Positions 7,857 through 14,467 are shown, counted from the stretch's first letter. The stretch is DNA of 16,249 bases from Achromobacter sp. (GCA_003454835.1 DMTA01000177.1:1-16249); one strand, 5' to 3'. The notes: a model not told the origin generated them from the letters alone. A program made the numbers and translations.

Positions 7857-8795
7857 GTGAGCCTTCCAAGCCGAGTGCAGATCGTGGAGGTGGGACTGCG
7901 GGACGGATTGCAAAGCGAGCCCGAGTTCGTGCCCACCGACACCAAGGCTGCCATCCTGAATGAACTGATTGCCGCCGGCGTGCAGCACATTGAGGCGACC
8001 TCGTTCGTGTCGCCCCGGGCGGTGCCGCAGATGCGCGACGCCGCAGAGTTGCTGGCGCTGGCGGACAAGCGGCCGGGCGTCGTGTTGAGCGCGCTGGCGC
8101 CGAACCCGCGCGGTGTTGAACGCGCACTGGCCTCGCGTGCCGATGAAGTCGTGGTGTTCCTGTCGGCCAGCGAAAGCCACAACAGAAAGAACCTGAACCG
8201 GTCCGTGGAGCAATCGCTGCGCGACATCGAGGATGTGGCGGCGCTGTTGCAGGAACATCCCATGCGGCGCAAGGGCGCCATCGCGGTCGCCTTCGGTTGT
8301 CCGTTTGAAGGCGATGTCGATATCGCCACGTTGAAGACCATCGTGGCCGAGTTTGCCCGCCTGGATTTCGACGCCGTCACGCTGGGCGACACGACGGGCA
8401 TGGCGACGCCGCGCCTCGTGCGCAAGACGGTCGACGCGCTGCGCGCCGCATTTCCCGACATGGATTTTTCGCTGCACTTTCACAACACGCGCGGCCTCGG
8501 GCTGGTGAACGTGGTCGAGGGGCTGAACGCCGGCATCACGTCCTTTGAATCGTCGCTGGGCGGCTTGGGCGGCTGTCCCTTCGCGCCCGGCGCGACGGGA
8601 AATGTCTGCACCGAGGACACGGTCAACCTGCTGCACGAGATGGACATCGAGACGGGCATCGACCTGGCGGCGCTGATCCAGGCTTCGCGGCATCTTGAGC
8701 AGGTAATGAAGCGCCCGTTGTCCGGACAGGTGATGAAGGCCGGGCCGCGTCTGGCATTGCACGACTACGACGGCGCCCTGGCCGCCGTGGGCTGA
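7857..8795 (+). CDS. Hydroxymethylglutaryl-CoA lyase family protein
   Basis: A 312-residue TIM-barrel enzyme of the HMG-CoA lyase family, which cleaves a 3-hydroxy-3-methyl-acyl-CoA into acetyl-CoA (or propionyl-CoA) and a keto acid. Visible family residues: R15-D16 in EVGLRDGLQ, the metal-ligand pair H207-x-H209 in LHFHNTRG, and the mobile-loop cysteine C240 in GGLGGCPFAPGATGN. The variants EVGLRDG (often EVGPRDG) and HFHN (HCHD in the human enzyme) put it in the bacterial HMGL-like branch, so the true substrate may be another branched hydroxy-acyl-CoA such as citramalyl-CoA. The GTG start at 7857 is chosen for its AGGAG at 7844-7848; the frame is open further upstream but without family sequence. 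It is followed after 29 bp by a CoA-transferase and then a Bug protein. Confidence 0.9.
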   Translation: MSLPSRVQIVEVGLRDGLQSEPEFVPTDTKAAILNELIAAGVQHIEATSFVSPRAVPQMRDAAELLALADKRPGVVLSALAPNPRGVERALASRADEVVVFLSASESHNRKNLNRSVEQSLRDIEDVAALLQEHPMRRKGAIAVAFGCPFEGDVDIATLKTIVAEFARLDFDAVTLGDTTGMATPRLVRKTVDALRAAFPDMDFSLHFHNTRGLGLVNVVEGLNAGITSFESSLGGLGGCPFAPGATGNVCTEDTVNLLHEMDIETGIDLAALIQASRHLEQVMKRPLSGQVMKAGPRLALHDYDGALAAVG

Positions 8796-8824
8796 TTTCA
8801 GCAACTCTGGATTCACAAGAACCC

Positions 8825-10003
8825 ATGCCTTTATCCGGATTCCGCATTCTGGACCTGACCCGCATCATCTCGGGTCCGTTCTGCACCTCTCTGCTTGCCG
8901 ACATGGGCGCAGAGGTCATCAAGATCGAGACGCCGGGCGAAGGCGACCCGGTGCGCGCCCAGGGCGTGATACGCGACGGCCTGAGCTGGTATTTCGCCAA
9001 CTACAACCGCAACAAGAAATCCGTCACGCTCGACCTTTACAGCGAGGAAGGCAAGGCCGTGCTGCGGCGCCTGATCGCCGAATGCGATGTCATCGTCGAG
9101 AACTACCGGCCGGGCGTGATGCAGAAGATGGGGCTGGGCGACGAGGCGCTCAAGGCGTTGAAGCCCGACATCATTCATTGCAGCATCAACGGCTTTGGCA
9201 CGACGGGGCCTTATCGCGACCGGCCGGCGTTCGATTTCATCGCGCAGGCGATGAGCGGATTCATGAGCCTGAATGGCGCGGAAAATCAGCCGCCCATGCG
9301 CGCGGGTCCGCCCATCAGCGATCTGGTGGCCGGCATGAATGGCGCGCTCGGCATCGTGGCGGCACTGCTGCGCCGCGAGCGCACCGGCCAGGGCGACAGT
9401 GTCAGTGTCAGCCTCTTGGGCAGCATGATCGGCCTCTTGAGTTTTCAGGCGTCGAACTATTTTGCGGACGGCCGGCTGCCGGCGCGCACGGGCAATGATC
9501 ACGGCATCGCATCGCCCTACGGGCTGTTCGAGACGGCCGACGGTCAGGTCGCGATCGCGCCCAGCAACGACGTCGTTTATCACAAGCTGCTGGACGCGTT
9601 GGAGCTGTCGGACCTGCGCACCGATCCTCGCTTTGCGACGAACGCCGATCGCATGCGCAACCGTGGCGCCATCACCGAGGCCATCCAGACGCGCACGCGC
9701 CAGCACACGAGCGCGCACTGGATCGAACGCCTGAACCGGTTCGGCGTGCCGTGCGGCCAGGTGCTGAACCTGCAGGAAGTGTTCGAGGATCCTCAGGTGC
9801 AGGACCAGCGCATGGCCATCGACGTTTCGCATGGCGACCACGGCGATGTGCGAATGCTGGGTTTCCCGATCAAGTTTGCGCAGGCCGAAGCCCGACCCGT
9901 GCAAGCCGCGCCCGCGCTGGGCGCCGATACTCGCGATGTGCTGCTGCGATTCGGATTCGCGCAGGAGGACATCCGCGGGTTGCAGGAACGCGGCGTCATC
10001 TGA
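8825..10003 (+). CDS. CaiB/BaiF family (class III) CoA-transferase
   Basis: A 392-residue class III CoA-transferase. These enzymes move CoA from a donor such as succinyl-CoA to a carboxylic acid through an aspartyl-CoA intermediate. The fold markers are in order: RILDLTRIISGPFCTSLLAD at the N-terminus, GAEVIKIE (28-35), NRNKKSVTLDL (61-71), ENYRPG (92-97), and the catalytic Asp as D137 in DRPAFDFIAQAMSG. It is full length. Its ATG has only a weak ribosome site and lies 29 bp after the lyase stop, so coupled expression is likely. Context suggests it makes the CoA thioester that the lyase cleaves. Mammalian SUGCT, which uses glutarate or hydroxymethylglutarate, belongs to the same class, but the substrate here is not determined. 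Confidence 0.94.
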   Translation: MPLSGFRILDLTRIISGPFCTSLLADMGAEVIKIETPGEGDPVRAQGVIRDGLSWYFANYNRNKKSVTLDLYSEEGKAVLRRLIAECDVIVENYRPGVMQKMGLGDEALKALKPDIIHCSINGFGTTGPYRDRPAFDFIAQAMSGFMSLNGAENQPPMRAGPPISDLVAGMNGALGIVAALLRRERTGQGDSVSVSLLGSMIGLLSFQASNYFADGRLPARTGNDHGIASPYGLFETADGQVAIAPSNDVVYHKLLDALELSDLRTDPRFATNADRMRNRGAITEAIQTRTRQHTSAHWIERLNRFGVPCGQVLNLQEVFEDPQVQDQRMAIDVSHGDHGDVRMLGFPIKFAQAEARPVQAAPALGADTRDVLLRFGFAQEDIRGLQERGVI

Positions 10004-10072
10004 ACACGCCGCGGCAGGACCACCAAGGCGACGCAGCCTGCCCATAAAGCAATAACGACGGAGACAAACGAC

Positions 10073-11038
10073 ATGCTACGCAACCTTCTGCTTTCAGCTT
10101 GCGTGCTGGGCGTCGCGGCAGGCGCACACGCCCAGGAGTCCTACCCGAATCAACCCATCCGCATCATCGTGCCGTTCACGCCGGGCGGCGGTACGGACTT
10201 CCTGTCCCGCACGGTGAGCGCTAAGCTGGGCGAGACGACCAAATGGAACGTGGTGGCCGAGAACCGGCCGGGCGCCGGCGGCACCATCGGCATCGGCGCG
10301 GCCGCGCGCGCCAAGCCGGACGGCTATGAGATCGTCATGGGGCAGGTCGACAACCTGGCGGTGGCGCCCTCCATCTACAGCAAGCTTTCCTACGACCCCA
10401 TCAAGGACTTTGCGCCGATTGGCATCGTGGGCGAAGCACCCCTGGTCATCGTGGCCGGCAAATCCAGTCCCTACCAGACCTTGCAGGCGCTGATCGAAGC
10501 GGCCCGCAAGGCGCCCGGTGCAGTCAACTACGGGTCGCCGGGCGCCGGCACCATCACGCACCTGGCTGCCGAACTGCTCCAGCAGCGCGCGGACGTCAAG
10601 CTGGTCCACGTGCCGTACAAGGGGTCGGGGCCCGCCATGGCCGACCTGCTGGGCGGTCAGGTGCCGGTGATCTTCACGTCCATCCCGTCAGCAGCGCCGC
10701 AGCTCAAGGCCGGAAGCGCGGTCGCGCTGGCCGTCACCTCGCCGCAGCGCAGTCCGGCTCTGCCCGACGTGCCGACCGTGGCGGAACTGGGTTATCCGGG
10801 TTTTGACGTAAGGGTCTGGTATGGGTTGCTGGCGCCGGCGAAGACGCCCAAGCCCATCATCCAGACGCTGAACACGGAGCTCAACAAGGTGCTCGCGTTG
10901 CCGGCGATGCAGGAGGCCCTGGCGGCCCAAGGCGCGCAGGCCATGCCCACGACGCCCGAGCAGTTCGCGGCGACCATCAAGCAAGACTTCCAGAAGTGGA
11001 AGCCTGTGATCGAGGGCGCGAAGGTGAAGTTGGACTGA
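10073..11038 (+). CDS. Bug/TctC-family periplasmic solute-binding protein
   Basis: A 321-residue periplasmic binding protein of the tripartite tricarboxylate transporter receptor (Bug) family, which mostly binds small carboxylates. A Sec signal peptide occupies residues 1-20 with a likely cleavage after AHA (A20/Q21). The mature start YPNQPIRIIVPFTPGGGTD (residues 24-42), ENRPGAGGTIG and HVPYKGSGPAMADLLGGQV are family hallmarks. The mature part has no cysteine. GGAG at 10060-10063 gives a good ribosome site, 69 bp after the CoA-transferase gene, so it is probably the last gene of that operon. No TctA/TctB membrane genes are nearby, as is usual for orphan Bug proteins. Its last eight codons, stop included, are repeated directly downstream in the same frame. 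Confidence 0.95.
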   Translation: MLRNLLLSACVLGVAAGAHAQESYPNQPIRIIVPFTPGGGTDFLSRTVSAKLGETTKWNVVAENRPGAGGTIGIGAAARAKPDGYEIVMGQVDNLAVAPSIYSKLSYDPIKDFAPIGIVGEAPLVIVAGKSSPYQTLQALIEAARKAPGAVNYGSPGAGTITHLAAELLQQRADVKLVHVPYKGSGPAMADLLGGQVPVIFTSIPSAAPQLKAGSAVALAVTSPQRSPALPDVPTVAELGYPGFDVRVWYGLLAPAKTPKPIIQTLNTELNKVLALPAMQEALAAQGAQAMPTTPEQFAATIKQDFQKWKPVIEGAKVKLD

Positions 11039-11062
11039 GGGGCAAAGGTGAAGTTGGACTGA
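11015..11062 (+). repeat. In-frame tandem duplication of the last eight codons of the Bug gene, stop included
   Basis: Two 24-bp units, 11015-11038 and 11039-11062. Both encode GAKVKLD-stop and differ only at two third-codon positions (GGC/GGG and GCG/GCA). The last 18 bases (AAG...TGA) are identical. Readthrough of the first TGA would add the readthrough residue plus GAKVKLD. Confidence 0.9.
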
Positions 11063-11066
11063 CGGT

Positions 11067-11089
11067 ATCGCCGGCTTTACGCCGGCGAT
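11067..11089. terminator. Hairpin between convergent genes (no T-tract)
   Basis: Nine-base perfect stem ATCGCCGGC (11067-11075) / GCCGGCGAT (11081-11089) with loop TTTAC. It lies between the Bug gene (plus) and the small gene (minus), so it may terminate or protect both transcripts. The missing T-run lowers confidence in classical intrinsic termination. Confidence 0.5.
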
Positions 11090-11114
11090 CCGTATGCGCG
11101 CAATACCGTGCGCG

Positions 11115-11342
11115 CTACGTCTTGGGCGTGTCGTACGACGTATCCAACACGTCGTCTTCCGGCGTGATGACGCCCGGTTCGCCGGGTTCCGCAATGGCGC
11201 GGCCACGCCGCGGCATGCCTGCGACGACGTTGCTTTCCTCGGGCATGGGCAAGGTCTCAGTGCCCTTGCGCGGGTCTGTCGGGATCTTGGTTTCGTCCGC
11301 ACCCTTGGACGCAGTGGTGGGATCAGGGGTGGTTTTCAGCAT
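11115..11342 (-). CDS. Small hypothetical protein, acidic/Pro-rich, probably disordered
   Basis: A 75-residue protein that I do not recognise as a named family. It has no signal peptide, membrane segment or cysteine, and is rich in Pro, Thr, Glu, Asp and Gly (MLKTTPDPTTASKGADETKI at the start, EPGEPGVITPEDDVLDTSYD near the end), which suggests a mostly disordered chain. ATG 11342 is preferred because GGAG lies 8 nt before it. A start at 11393 would add 17 residues but lacks a good ribosome site. The composition is not what a random GC-rich antisense frame gives (few Arg, balanced charges), which is the main argument that it is real. It is convergent with the Bug gene and divergent from nrtR. 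The function is unknown. Confidence 0.68.
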   Translation of the reverse strand: MLKTTPDPTTASKGADETKIPTDPRKGTETLPMPEESNVVAGMPRRGRAIAEPGEPGVITPEDDVLDTSYDTPKT

Positions 11343-11498
11343 GGCGATTGCTCCGACTGCGCGCGAGGCCAGGATGGCGCCGCGCCTGGACATGGATCCA
11401 TCTTAGAACCGCCGTCCCGGTGAGGCAGCGTTCTGGATGTCACGATTGCAAGGGGCTGTTGCAGGACGGCGGCCGCAAGATTTGCCACACGGCGTCCT

Positions 11499-11504
11499 TA
11501 TAAT
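11499..11504 (+). promoter_or_regulatory. Possible -10 element for nrtR
   Basis: A perfect TATAAT 60 bp before the nrtR start, giving a predicted start near 11511. The hexamer 17 bp upstream (CAAGAT) is a poor -35, so an activator or weak expression would be expected. I see no copy of the palindrome found before nadC here. Confidence 0.4.
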
Positions 11505-11563
11505 CTCGAGCTTCGCGCCGCCGTTTCGCGCCGAACGCCCATCCTCGATACCCCACGCCCACC

Positions 11564-12493
11564 TTGACCGAATCCGTCGAACGCTCCGTCCATGCTGAAC
11601 TCGTTGCCGTGCTGGTTGCGGTGACCAACGGCGAGCCGCGCGTGCTGACGACGGACGATGCGCGGGCGTTGCCGGCCGGGCCGTTCGAGCTGTCGCACCG
11701 GTCGCTGCAGGCCGGGCTGCGCGATTGGGTGGAGGCGCAGACGCATCATCCGCTGGGGTATGTCGAGCAGCTGTATACCTTTGCCGACGGCGATCGCTCC
11801 GATGAGTCCGGCGGGCGGGTCATCTCGGTCAGCTACCTGGGCCTGACGCGCGAAGCGGGTGAGACGGGCGTTGCGCAAGTCGGCTGGCAGGATTGGTATC
11901 GCTACTTTCCGTGGGAAGACCGGCGCGCGGGTACGCCGGCGCTTGTTGAGGACGTGATCGTGCCGCGGCTCACCGAATGGTGCGAGGGAAGCGCGGACGC
12001 ATCGGTCCGCGCGCGCCGCCAGCAACGCGCGGCCATCACCTTCGGATTGGGTGGCGCGGCGTGGAATGAGGACATGGTGCTGCAGCGTTATGAGCTGCTG
12101 TTCGAGGCCGGGCTGGTGCCCGAGGCCGTGCGCAAAAGCGGCGAAACGGCCGCGGTGCCGGGCCAACCGATGCGCCATGACCACCGGCGCATCCTGGCCA
12201 CCGGCATCGCGCGGCTGCGTGCCAAGATCAAGTACCGACCGGTGGTGTTTGAACTGATGCCCGACGAATTCACGCTGTTGCAGTTGCAGATGGCGGTCGA
12301 GGCGCTGGCGGGGCGCGGGTTGCACAAGCAGAACTTCCGCCGCTTCATCGAGCAGCAGGATCTGGTCGAAGAGACCGGCGCCATGGCGACCGGCACTGCG
12401 GGCCGGCCTGCCAAGCTGTTCCGGTTCCGGCGGGACGTGCTGCTGGAGCGGGCCATCGCGGGCAGCAAGCTTCCTGTGTCGCGCGTCGTTTGA
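11564..12493 (+). CDS. nrtR: NrtR, Nudix-related transcriptional regulator of NAD metabolism
   Basis: A 309-residue two-domain protein. Residues 1 to about 150 are Nudix-like (ELVAVLVAV at 12-20). The place of the Nudix box (about 37-60) reads LPAGPFELSHRSLQAGLRDWVEAQ, so the REUXEE core is lost and hydrolase activity is unlikely. The C-terminal NrtR winged helix begins near residue 228 (VFELMPDEFTLLQLQMAVEAL), followed by GLHKQNFRRFIEQQDLVEETG and GRPAKLFRFRR, which strongly resemble NrtR proteins. Known NrtR repressors bind operators of NAD biosynthesis or salvage genes and are released by ADP-ribose or related nucleotides. The start is TTG 11564; no in-frame ATG lies nearby and no clear ribosome site is visible, so it may shift by a few codons. 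It is immediately upstream of nadC. Confidence 0.9.
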   Translation: MTESVERSVHAELVAVLVAVTNGEPRVLTTDDARALPAGPFELSHRSLQAGLRDWVEAQTHHPLGYVEQLYTFADGDRSDESGGRVISVSYLGLTREAGETGVAQVGWQDWYRYFPWEDRRAGTPALVEDVIVPRLTEWCEGSADASVRARRQQRAAITFGLGGAAWNEDMVLQRYELLFEAGLVPEAVRKSGETAAVPGQPMRHDHRRILATGIARLRAKIKYRPVVFELMPDEFTLLQLQMAVEALAGRGLHKQNFRRFIEQQDLVEETGAMATGTAGRPAKLFRFRRDVLLERAIAGSKLPVSRVV

Positions 12494-12496
12494 CGC

Positions 12497-12525
12497 TTGA
12501 CAAGGCTTATACTCATATTTAGCAT
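12497..12525 (+). promoter_or_regulatory. nadC promoter (sigma-70 type)
   Basis: A perfect -35 TTGACA at 12497-12502, a 17-bp spacer and a -10 TAGCAT at 12520-12525 (4/6). The predicted start is near 12532, a leader of about 44 nt. It begins 4 bp after the nrtR stop. The spacer and -10 are covered by a palindrome. Confidence 0.75.
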
Positions 12526-12528
12526 AAG
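12506..12528 (+). promoter_or_regulatory. Putative NrtR operator 1, over the nadC promoter
   Basis: A 23-bp imperfect palindrome centred on A12517, 8 of 11 pairs matching, with perfect outer arms CTTAT/ATAAG. Its 19-base core, TATACTCATATTTAGCATA, matches the second site at 14 of 19 positions. It occupies the -35/-10 spacer and the -10, where a bound protein would block RNA polymerase. NrtR is the candidate because its gene is adjacent. Confidence 0.68.
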
Positions 12529-12529
12529 T

Positions 12530-12557
12530 GGTGCGCAAATCTTGCGCGCCTTTTTTT
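12530..12557 (+). terminator. T-tailed hairpin between nrtR and nadC
   Basis: Stem GGTGCGCAA (12530-12538) / TTGCGCGCC (12542-12550), nine pairs with one G-T, loop ATC, followed by seven T (12551-12557). It looks like the nrtR intrinsic terminator. Because the predicted nadC start is near 12532, the nadC mRNA would begin with this same hairpin, which could then act on stability or early termination. Confidence 0.72.
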
Positions 12558-12565
12558 ACGCTACA

Positions 12566-12584
12566 AATACTCAAAATGAGCATT
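12566..12584 (+). promoter_or_regulatory. Putative NrtR operator 2, over the nadC start codon
   Basis: AATACTCAAAATGAGCATT, a 19-bp palindrome with 7 of 9 pairs matching, centred on A12575 and containing the nadC ATG. It is 58 bp centre to centre from operator 1 and keeps the same asymmetric A/C pair. The two sites may be bridged by one regulator complex; this is inference. Confidence 0.58.
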
Positions 12585-13460
12585 AAAGCCGCAAAGCCCC
12601 TCGCAGCCGATCGCCTTCCCGTTCCGCCGCTGCCGGACGTCATGCTGGAGCCGCTCGTGCGGGCGGCGTTGCTGGAGGACCTGGGCCGCGCTGGCGACCT
12701 GACCACCGACGCCATCGTGCCCGCCGACGCCACCGCCGAGACGCGACTGGTGGCGCGGCAGGAGGGCGTGCTGGCGGGATTGGATCTGGCCCGGCTGGCG
12801 TTCCGCACGATGGATCCGGGCCTGGCATTCACGGTGTCGCGCCGCGACGGCAGCGATCTGGAGCCGGGGATGGAGATCGCGCGCATCCAGGGCAATGCGC
12901 GCGCGATGCTCAGCGCGGAGCGTGTGGCGCTCAATTTTCTGTGCCATCTGAGCGGCGTGGCGACGGCCACGGCCTCGATTGCCCGGGCCATCGCGGGTTT
13001 CGGCGCGCGCGTGACGTGCACGCGCAAGACCATGCCGGGGTTGCGGGCAGTTCAGAAGTACGCGGTGCGCGTGGGCGGCGGCAGCAATCACCGCCATGGG
13101 CTGGACGACGCGGTGCTCATCAAGGACAACCATATTGCGCTGGCCGGCAGCGTGGCGACCGCCGTCGAGCGCGCGCGTGCGGGCGTGGGCCACATGGTGA
13201 AGATCGAGCTGGAAGTCGACACGCTTGAGCAGCTTGAGGTGGCGCTGTCGCTGGGCGTGGACGTGGTGCTGCTGGACAACATGAGTCTGGACGACCTGCG
13301 CCGTGCCGTCGCCATGGCGCGGGGGCGGGCGATTACGGAGGCCTCCGGCCGCATCACGCCCGAAACCGCCGCGGCGGTGGCCGCCACCGGGGTGGACCAG
13401 ATTGCCGTGGGGTGGCTGACGCACAGCGCCAAGGTGCTCGACATCGGCTTGGACGCCTGA
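12576..13460 (+). CDS. nadC: NadC, nicotinate-nucleotide pyrophosphorylase (quinolinate phosphoribosyltransferase)
   Basis: A 294-residue cytosolic enzyme converting quinolinate and PRPP to nicotinate mononucleotide, CO2 and PPi, the entry of de novo NAD synthesis. The N-terminal domain has LVRAALLEDLGRAGDLTTDAIV. The phosphoribosyltransferase barrel contains TCTRKTMPGLR (R150, K151), the HRHGLDD loop, K183-D-N-H186, IELEVDTLEQL and VVLLDNM, all family active-site segments. ATG 12576 is chosen for length and family fit. The GTG at 12528 would put the terminator-like hairpin inside the gene. No Shine-Dalgarno is evident before the ATG, and the region is taken up by a palindrome. nadA and nadB are not adjacent. 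A lipoprotein-type Bug gene follows after 20 bp with no terminator, suggesting co-transcription. Confidence 0.96.
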   Translation: MSIKAAKPLAADRLPVPPLPDVMLEPLVRAALLEDLGRAGDLTTDAIVPADATAETRLVARQEGVLAGLDLARLAFRTMDPGLAFTVSRRDGSDLEPGMEIARIQGNARAMLSAERVALNFLCHLSGVATATASIARAIAGFGARVTCTRKTMPGLRAVQKYAVRVGGGSNHRHGLDDAVLIKDNHIALAGSVATAVERARAGVGHMVKIELEVDTLEQLEVALSLGVDVVLLDNMSLDDLRRAVAMARGRAITEASGRITPETAAAVAATGVDQIAVGWLTHSAKVLDIGLDA

Positions 13461-13480
13461 AACCTTTATCGGCCCAGATC

Positions 13481-14467
13481 ATGAAACGCCTGCTGCTTTC
13501 GTCTCTTACGCTTCTTGTTCTATCGCTGACTGCCTGCGGCAATCCGCCCTCGGGCGAGGCGCCCGGCGATGCGTCGTATCCGTCGCATCCCATCACGATC
13601 GTGGTGACGTTTCCGCCCGGCGGCGGGACCGATCTGCTTGCACGCCGCATCGGCGCCAGTCTGCAGGAGTCGTTGGGGCAGCCGGTGGTGGTGGAGAACC
13701 GGCCGGGCGCCAGCGGCAACATCGGCGCGCGGATCGTGGCCGAGTCGCCGCCTGACGGCTACACGCTGCTGATGGTGAACAGCTCGTTTGCGATCAACCC
13801 GGGCGTCTATCGCAATCTGGGTTTTTCGCCGAAGCGGGATTTTGCGGCGGTCATCAACGTGGCTTTCGTGCCTTCGGTGTTTGTTGTGCCGGCGGCGTCG
13901 CCTTTGCGTAATCTTGATGACGTGATCGTGGCCGCCGTGCCGGACAAGCCGCTGGCATTTGCGACGTGCGGCAACGGCACACCGCAGCATCTGGCGGGCG
14001 AGATGCTGTCGCGCAAGACCGGTGCGGTGATGCAGCAGGTGCCATACAAGGGATGTGGACCGGCGCTGACCGATGTGATGGCGGGGCAGGTGGGCGTGGG
14101 AGTGGTGACGGCTTCCAGCGCGGCGCCGTTGATTGCCGCGGGCAAGCTGCGCGCGCTGGCCGTGGCCAGCCCGGAACGATTCGAGGGCCTGCCCGATGTA
14201 CCCACCACCAAGGAGGCGGGCTTTCCCGGCATCATCGTGGAATCCAACTACGGCGTCATCGCGCCCACCGGCACGCCCAAGGACATCGTGGACAAGATGT
14301 CGGACGCCATCGCGAAATCGCTGGCCGACCCCGTGCTGCGGCAGAAGATGATCGACCAGGGCGCCATCCCGGTCGCGACCACGCCCGATGCCTATCGCAC
14401 CTTGATGGAGGCGGAATCGAAGAAATGGGGCGAGGTCATCAAGCGCGGCAAGCTGGGACTGCAATAA
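13481..14467 (+). CDS. Bug/TctC-family solute-binding protein with lipoprotein signal
   Basis: A 328-residue Bug-family binding protein. Unlike the other Bug gene here, its signal ends in a lipobox, LSLTAC, with C19 as the expected lipidated residue and G20 at +2, which does not signal inner-membrane retention. A Pro/Gly/Asp-rich tether (21-32) leads to YPSHPITIVVTFPPGGGTD (33-51). ENRPGASGNIGA and VPYKGCGPALTDVMAGQVG follow. Two further cysteines, C163 (TCGNGTPQHLAGE) and C192 (YKGCGP), sit where the other Bug has serines, in loops that shape the ligand cleft, so a disulfide is plausible. ATG 13481 is chosen for the signal sequence; the ribosome site is weak. It lies 20 bp after nadC. The ligand is unknown; a carboxylate is expected from the family, and quinolinate or nicotinate is suggested only by the neighbour. 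Confidence 0.93.
   Translation: MKRLLLSSLTLLVLSLTACGNPPSGEAPGDASYPSHPITIVVTFPPGGGTDLLARRIGASLQESLGQPVVVENRPGASGNIGARIVAESPPDGYTLLMVNSSFAINPGVYRNLGFSPKRDFAAVINVAFVPSVFVVPAASPLRNLDDVIVAAVPDKPLAFATCGNGTPQHLAGEMLSRKTGAVMQQVPYKGCGPALTDVMAGQVGVGVVTASSAAPLIAAGKLRALAVASPERFEGLPDVPTTKEAGFPGIIVESNYGVIAPTGTPKDIVDKMSDAIAKSLADPVLRQKMIDQGAIPVATTPDAYRTLMEAESKKWGEVIKRGKLGLQ

Noticed and set aside
11094..11423. Plus-strand frames at 11094-11423 and 10996-11406 over the small minus-strand gene
   Set aside because: Arg/Gly/Ala-rich with no ribosome site. The minus-strand frame has the better start and the more protein-like composition.
12528..12575. GTG at 12528 as an alternative nadC start
   Set aside because: It lies inside the promoter-operator palindrome and upstream of the predicted transcription start, and it would encode the hairpin and T-run as protein. 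ATG 12576 fits the family.
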